This document shows positions 59,206 through 64,000 of a stretch of DNA of 64,000 nucleotides, one piece after another; positions within the stretch are counted from its first letter, which is position 1, and the number at the start of each line of letters is the position of its first letter. The DNA is from Phycisphaerae bacterium. Its GTDB lineage: Bacteria > Planctomycetota > Phycisphaerae > UBA1845. The stretch is from NCBI GenBank assembly GCA_029260135.1, contig JAJDDV010000081.1, forward strand, positions 1 to 64,000. Reading direction: 5' to 3'. Position numbers and translations under genes: made by a program. Under the pieces are notes generated by a model. That model ran no database searches. It was not told the DNA's origin and worked only from the letters and a program-made list of their open reading frames with translations.

Positions 59206-60378
59206 TCAGTTGATGTATTGGAGTTTCACGCTGGTGGTTTGCGGCTTGCTGTTGCGGATGTACGTCACTTCGACACTCGTACCGGGCTTGTGGGGTTCCA
59301 GGGCATCTTTGAGATCGTTGAGCGTTTGAACGTCGCGGCCACCGATCTTGATGATGATGTCGCCGAGCGTGTGAATCATGCCGCGGCGGTTAACGGTGGT
59401 GCCTCGCAGGCCGGCCTCGTGTGCACCGGTATCGGGGCTGACGTTGGCGATCAGAATGCCGCGAATGCCCAGTCGGCGTGTCTGCCAGTCTTCGACGGCG
59501 GTGATACCCAGACCCGCGCGGCGGAATCTTCCGTAGCGGATGATTTCCGGAACGATCTCGTTGACGGTATCGACGGGGACGGCGAAACTGATTCCGGCGC
59601 TGGCGCCGGAGGGACTGGCAATTTGCGTGTTGACGCCGATCAAACGGCCTGCACTGTCGAGCAGGGGTCCACCAGAATTCCCGGGGTTGATGGCGGCGTC
59701 GGTTTGGATCACGCCGCGGATCGCTCGCCCGGTCACCGATTCGATCTCTCGTCCCAGCGCGCTGACCACGCCTGTTGTCAACGTGTTGTCGAGCCCGAAG
59801 GGGTTTCCGATGGCCAGGACTTTTTGCCCGACCTGGAGGTCGTTGGAAGTTCCGACGGTAATCGGTTTGATGACCTCGTCCGGCGCGTCGATCTTGATAA
59901 CGGCCAGGTCTTTATCGGCATCGGCGCCGACGAAGTCAGCCGGCCAACTCGACTGATCGGCGAGTGTCACTTCGATGGCATCAGCTCCGGCGATGACATG
60001 GTAGTTGGTGACGATGTGCCCCTGATCATCCCAGATGAATCCCGAGCCGGTTCCCTGAGGGATCTCGAAGACGTTGAGGCTGAAGATCGTCCGCCGGTAT
60101 TCGACGTTTGTGATATATGCGATGGAGAGTGAGGCCTTCTTGAAAACGCTGATGGTGCCACGTTCGTCGACGGGAAGATCGACGCGTGGAGCCACCTCAC
60201 GCGGTTTGGCATGGGGATCGTGGAGCGGTGCAGGTTGCTGCGGACGGGCGAGCGCCCAGACGCCGAGAAAGACGAGTGCCCAAACACCGAGCGCGGTCGT
60301 CCACCGGGGGCCGCGCGGCAGCGAGCCTGACCGCCCACCGGGTCTCATCACGTCATGTTCCTTGTCGTCACCCAACAT
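59206..60378 (-). CDS. HtrA/DegP-like periplasmic serine protease
   Basis: 390 aa with one PDZ domain. A membrane segment near residues 27-45 (TTALGVWALVFLGVWALA) anchors it in the inner membrane. The catalytic triad is visible: His in TNYHVIAG, Asp in DKDLAVIKID, Ser in PGNSGGPLL. The PDZ region follows (GIRGILIANVSPDTGAHEAGL, then IIIKIGGRDVQTLNDLKDAL). It degrades or refolds damaged exported proteins. An alternative start at 60348 would remove ten residues. It is convergent with the anti-sigma gene. Confidence 0.93.
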   Translation of the reverse strand: MLGDDKEHDVMRPGGRSGSLPRGPRWTTALGVWALVFLGVWALARPQQPAPLHDPHAKPREVAPRVDLPVDERGTISVFKKASLSIAYITNVEYRRTIFSLNVFEIPQGTGSGFIWDDQGHIVTNYHVIAGADAIEVTLADQSSWPADFVGADADKDLAVIKIDAPDEVIKPITVGTSNDLQVGQKVLAIGNPFGLDNTLTTGVVSALGREIESVTGRAIRGVIQTDAAINPGNSGGPLLDSAGRLIGVNTQIASPSGASAGISFAVPVDTVNEIVPEIIRYGRFRRAGLGITAVEDWQTRRLGIRGILIANVSPDTGAHEAGLRGTTVNRRGMIHTLGDIIIKIGGRDVQTLNDLKDALEPHKPGTSVEVTYIRNSKPQTTSVKLQYIN

Positions 60379-60547
60379 GGTGCCCTACGACGAAATCGGA
60401 TTTCACGGAACGCCCGTCACCGGGGGATTCGCGTTCAGTCACGCCACTATTCTAGCGCGCGGCCGGAGATCGGCCAGCCTTCATGTCGGATTTCGTGTGC
60501 TCGCCGCCTTGGGCTGGGCGACGATGCGATTCTGTCTTCGGCGATGG

Positions 60548-63500
60548 CTACTCCATTTTCCACTCGGGGATACGTCCCGGAGTCCAGGGCGCACCCGCGG
60601 CTTCCAGTTGATCTTCCAGAGCCACGAGGTCGGTCTGCACAAGTTGGCGCAGTTCCGTCAGCACCTCGGTGAACGCTTCACCGGCCCAGCGGTAGGCGTC
60701 GCGTTGAGATTCGGTCGGCGGCGAGGTCACGCTCCACTGGCTGCCGACGACACTCTGCACGCGCCGATTGATCGAGGTGGGTACGGGCTCCATTTGCCGG
60801 CTGAGTGTTCGGTCGCCAGTGAGCTTCGTGACAATCCCTCTCAGTTTCGCGTCCAGACTGTGAACGTCGGCGAGCAAAGATGGTGGGGTCGCGGGTGTCT
60901 CCAGTATGGCCTTGCGCACGTGGTCTATGCGCGTTCTCGCTTCGCCCGTCACCCGGATCGCGCCGCGTACGGCTCGCTGCAGTCGCGCGACCTTCTTCTG
61001 GAAGGCCATGACCTGCTCGCGATCTTCGGCGGCGAAGGTGGCGAGTTCGAGGGGAATGACCTCGAAGGACTGCGGCTCGGCCAGTTCGGTGACCTCCGCA
61101 TCGACCTCTTTGGCCAGGGTGACGGTAAAGGTCCCGGGGAGCGCCAGAGGACCGACCGGCGACCAAGCCCACGGGGATGAGGGGCCTTTTGCTCTTAGAA
61201 CGGTCGGCGTGGACGAAGGATAGCGGAGGTCCCAGGAAACACGGTGGATTCCCTTGTTGCGAGATCCGTCTATTCTGCGGACAACGTCACCGCCCTCGTT
61301 CCGCACGATCAGAAGGACCTGCGGGGTCTTCTCTTCATCCTCGGCACGGAGTTCGTCGATGGTGGGGTACTTCGCCGACTTGCCGGCCTTCTTCTCGGCG
61401 CTCTTTCTCTTTTCTTTGCGTGTTTCGATCTTCTCTTTCAGGTAGTAGGTGAAGACCGCGCCGTAGGGCGGATTCGGTGCCGTATAGAAGGCCGCGCCCT
61501 GTGATCCTCGACCCGACCTGCCACCCAGCCGGTTTCGAGGGATGTAACGCAAGGCATTCTTGATGGGGAAGACGACGGTGTCGGCTTTGAGGGCTTCCTC
61601 GTCGACGCTACGAAGCGGTGTGTAATCGTCGAGTACGTAGAAGCTTCGCCCGAAGGTGCCCAGGACGAGATCGTTCTCCCGTTTCTGGATGACGAGATCT
61701 TTGACGGCGATCGTGGGCAGGCCGCCTTTGAGCTTGATCCACTTCTTGCCACCGTCAACGGTAAAATAAGCGCCGAACTCGGTTCCGGCGAAGAGCAGGT
61801 CGGATTTGACGTGATCTTCGGCCATGGTGTAGACGATGTCTCGCTTGGGTAGATCTCCGCTGATGAGTTCCCACGTTTGGCCGCGGTTGGTGCTCTTGAG
61901 CAGGTAGGGTGTGAAATCGCCGTTCTTGTGATTGTCGAAGGCGGCGAAGACCGTATCGGCATCGTGCTGCGAGGACAGAAGAAGGCTGACGTAAGTCATG
62001 TCGGGCACATGCGGAAAGACGGGAATGGTCCGCCAGTTTTCTCCGCCGTCTTCCGTGACGTGGATCAGTCCATCGTCGGTTCCGACGTAGATCAGTCCTT
62101 CCACGAGTGGTGATTCGCTCAGTGCGATCGTGTTGCCGAAGATCGACGTCGATCGGTTTTTCGAAACGGCATCGACGCTCTGAATCTTGCCCATCACTTC
62201 GAGCGCGTTGCGATCCAAACCGCGGGAGAGGTCGTCGCTGATGGCAGTCCAACGACTTCCGCGATCGTCGGATCGAAAGAGCTTCTGGGCGCCGAAGTAG
62301 AGGCGCTTGTGGTCGTGGGGGCTGATGATGAGCGGCGCATCCCAGTTCCAGCGGTAGGGGTCTTCGCCCGGCGGTTCGTGCGGTTTGATGTCGACGACTT
62401 CGCCGCTTCGGCGATCGTGACGCACCAGGCCGCCGTACTGCCATTGGCTGTAGACGATGTTGGGGTCCTGCGGATCCACCTGCGTTTTGAACCCGTCACC
62501 GCCGACGGTAACGAACCAGTCCTCGTTGGCGATACCCGCGCGACTCGTCGTCCGTGACGGACCGCCAAGCGTGTTGTTGTCCTGGGTCCCGCCGTAGATG
62601 TAGTAGAAGGGCGTGCTCTCGTCGACGCTGACGCGATAGAACTGGGTGACAGGAAGGTTGGCCTTGAAGTTCCAGTTCTGCCCACGGTCGTGGCTGTCGT
62701 AGACGCCGCCGTCGCAACCAACCAGGTGGTAATTGGTGTTCCGGGGATCAATCCAAAGGGCGTGGTCATCGACGTGTCGGTTTCGCCGAGGCGCACGCTT
62801 GAACGTCTTGCCGCCGTCTTCCGTAACGTGCATGAAAGTATCGAGCGTGTAGAGGCGATCGACCTTCTGTGGATCACAGACAATCTCGTTGTAGTACTGC
62901 GGGCTCGACGCCAGGTACTTGTTTCGCTTCTCCCAGCTCTCGCCCCGGTTGGTGGATCGATAGAACCCGCCTTTACTCTCAGCCGCTTCGACGATCGCGT
63001 AGACCACGTCGGGATCGGCCGGTGAGACGCACATTCCGATGCGACCCTTGTCGCCACCGGGAAGCCCGCTAGAAAGCTTCCGCCAAGTCGCACCTGCATC
63101 GGTGGACTTGTAGATCGCAGACTCGGGACCGCCGTTGATCAGTGTCCAGACGCGACGCCGCCGCTGATAGGATGAGGCGTAGAGCACGTCGGGGTCTCGC
63201 GGATCGATGTGAACTTCGTTGACACCGGTGTCGTCGCTGATGTGCAGCACACGATTCCACGTGGCGCCGCCATCGGTCGTCTTGTAGAGTCCGCGATCCC
63301 CACCGGACCGCCAGAGGGGTCCCTGGGCCGCGACGTAGACCGTGTCCGAATCGCGCGGATCAACGACGATCATCCCGATGTGCTCGGACTCTTTGAGCCC
63401 GACGTTCTTCCAACTCGCACCGCCGTCGCGCGACCGGTAAACACCGTCACCGAACGACACGCTTCGCTGGCTGTTGTTTTCACCGGTTCCGACCCAAACA

Positions 63501-63850
63501 ACGTTGGCGTTGTTGGGGTCCATGGTTACACAGCCAATGGAGTAGGACCCCTGGCTGTCAAAGACGGGCATCCACGTCGTTCCGGCGTTCTCAGTCTTCC
63601 ACAGACCGCCGGAGCAAACGGCTGCGAAGTAGTGGGCTGGGTTGTCGGAATCGACGGCAAAATCGCAGATCCTACCGGACATCAGCGCGGGCCCGACGGA
63701 GCGCAGCTTGAGTCCCGCGAAAGTTCCAGCGGACATCGGCTTGTCCTTGCCCGATCCTCGCTTCTCGTCACCCTCCGGCTCGGCGGTGGTCCGCAGAGGC
63801 GTGGAGACTAGAAAACCGATGGTCAGCAATGGCAGCACCAGACGAGTCAT
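60548..63850 (-). CDS. Secreted VPS10/BNR-type beta-propeller protein
   Basis: 1100 aa. A signal peptide (LVLPLLTIGFLVSTPLRTTA) is followed by a long beta-propeller with many Asp-box repeats (S-x-D-x-G-x-x-W): for example SRDGGASW, TTDGGATW, STDAGATW, STNRGESW, STNRGQTW. This is the sortilin/VPS10-like or photosystem stability factor-like fold, often annotated as 'glycosyl hydrolase' without activity being shown. The last 300 residues are helical with Lys/Glu-rich segments. It lies upstream of htrA on the same strand (170-base gap). Function unknown. Confidence 0.82.
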   Translation of the reverse strand: MTRLVLPLLTIGFLVSTPLRTTAEPEGDEKRGSGKDKPMSAGTFAGLKLRSVGPALMSGRICDFAVDSDNPAHYFAAVCSGGLWKTENAGTTWMPVFDSQGSYSIGCVTMDPNNANVVWVGTGENNSQRSVSFGDGVYRSRDGGASWKNVGLKESEHIGMIVVDPRDSDTVYVAAQGPLWRSGGDRGLYKTTDGGATWNRVLHISDDTGVNEVHIDPRDPDVLYASSYQRRRRVWTLINGGPESAIYKSTDAGATWRKLSSGLPGGDKGRIGMCVSPADPDVVYAIVEAAESKGGFYRSTNRGESWEKRNKYLASSPQYYNEIVCDPQKVDRLYTLDTFMHVTEDGGKTFKRAPRRNRHVDDHALWIDPRNTNYHLVGCDGGVYDSHDRGQNWNFKANLPVTQFYRVSVDESTPFYYIYGGTQDNNTLGGPSRTTSRAGIANEDWFVTVGGDGFKTQVDPQDPNIVYSQWQYGGLVRHDRRSGEVVDIKPHEPPGEDPYRWNWDAPLIISPHDHKRLYFGAQKLFRSDDRGSRWTAISDDLSRGLDRNALEVMGKIQSVDAVSKNRSTSIFGNTIALSESPLVEGLIYVGTDDGLIHVTEDGGENWRTIPVFPHVPDMTYVSLLLSSQHDADTVFAAFDNHKNGDFTPYLLKSTNRGQTWELISGDLPKRDIVYTMAEDHVKSDLLFAGTEFGAYFTVDGGKKWIKLKGGLPTIAVKDLVIQKRENDLVLGTFGRSFYVLDDYTPLRSVDEEALKADTVVFPIKNALRYIPRNRLGGRSGRGSQGAAFYTAPNPPYGAVFTYYLKEKIETRKEKRKSAEKKAGKSAKYPTIDELRAEDEEKTPQVLLIVRNEGGDVVRRIDGSRNKGIHRVSWDLRYPSSTPTVLRAKGPSSPWAWSPVGPLALPGTFTVTLAKEVDAEVTELAEPQSFEVIPLELATFAAEDREQVMAFQKKVARLQRAVRGAIRVTGEARTRIDHVRKAILETPATPPSLLADVHSLDAKLRGIVTKLTGDRTLSRQMEPVPTSINRRVQSVVGSQWSVTSPPTESQRDAYRWAGEAFTEVLTELRQLVQTDLVALEDQLEAAGAPWTPGRIPEWKME

Positions 63851-64000
63851 GCGTGTTCCTTTCTTTGGGGAGACGGTCCTCCCAGGGTCTGGGGTGGGGG
63901 CGATGCACCGTCCCTGGTGAGAATATCGGACGTCCGTGGCGGAACTTGAGGAGCAATCCCCGTCCTCTGCGTGTGGCTTCGGCGACCCCCCTGCCGCTGG

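Noticed and set aside
1-64000. CRISPR arrays, rRNA, prophage and clear complete insertion sequences
   Set aside because: No regularly spaced repeats of 24-40 bases and no rRNA or phage structural motifs were seen. Only a 15-codon edge of a transposase-like gene was found.

Overview
The window looks like a chromosomal segment of a high-GC, peptidoglycan-bearing bacterium, most likely a planctomycete (Phycisphaerae-like). This is inference from the content, not from a search. The signs are an oversized SecA (1420 aa) with a Cys-rich insert, a small membrane protein ending in a CxxC-YDL-CPECG zinc-ribbon tail, several secreted proteins with N-terminal signals and long disordered linkers, futalosine-route menaquinone synthesis (MqnE), System II cytochrome c biogenesis, and many short palindromic elements. 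No prophage, CRISPR array or rRNA was seen. One tRNA (Arg, CCU) is present.

Layout. 1-2.9 kb: edge of an IS630-like transposase, a conserved membrane protein, a helix-turn-helix/transmembrane protein and an OmpA-type lipoprotein closed by a perfect 13-bp terminator. 3.2-9.4 kb: respiratory block (ResB, CcsA, cupin, MqnE). 9.4-14.5 kb: a lone AAA ATPase, an ArsR/AhpD-like pair and a large secreted sialidase-fold protein. 14.5-19.1 kb: palindromic repeats, a three-domain fusion (methyltransferase, lipopolysaccharide-kinase-like, SCP2) and a HEAT-repeat protein. 19.1-30.7 kb, minus strand: SecA followed by a compact D-glutamate/5-oxoproline locus. 30.9-38.1 kb: a giant secreted M6-like metalloprotease with PKD repeats and a lipoprotein. 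38.3-41.8 kb: MurD, CstA and tRNA-Arg. 41.9-50.5 kb: secreted hydrolase-TPR protein, a PIN-TRAM/IspD/lipoprotein operon, a MATE transporter and an Arg/Ser-rich secreted protein. 50.6-57.2 kb: HAD hydrolase, AspS, small membrane proteins, a zinc dehydrogenase, a DUF4375/DMP19-like protein and a small glutaredoxin. 57.3-63.9 kb: a STN-like periplasmic protein with an ECF sigma factor and a putative anti-sigma partner, an HtrA protease and a VPS10/BNR propeller protein.

How genes may work together. The most unusual block is 19.5-26.0 kb. A 5-oxoprolinase, a D-glutamate cyclase C-domain (DUF4392) fused to a MurD-like module, and a D-glutamate cyclase N-domain protein (DUF1445) sit in one tight minus-strand run with a 4-nt overlap. 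Together they could turn D-glutamate into 5-oxo-D-proline and then glutamate, with a degenerate Mur-ligase module tying this to peptidoglycan. A bona fide MurD, which consumes D-glutamate, lies 16 kb away. A second theme is gene starts that abut a sigma70-like -10 box with no Shine-Dalgarno, which suggests leaderless mRNAs at four loci. A third is short palindromes that have entered reading frames (mqnE and the three-domain fusion) without breaking them.
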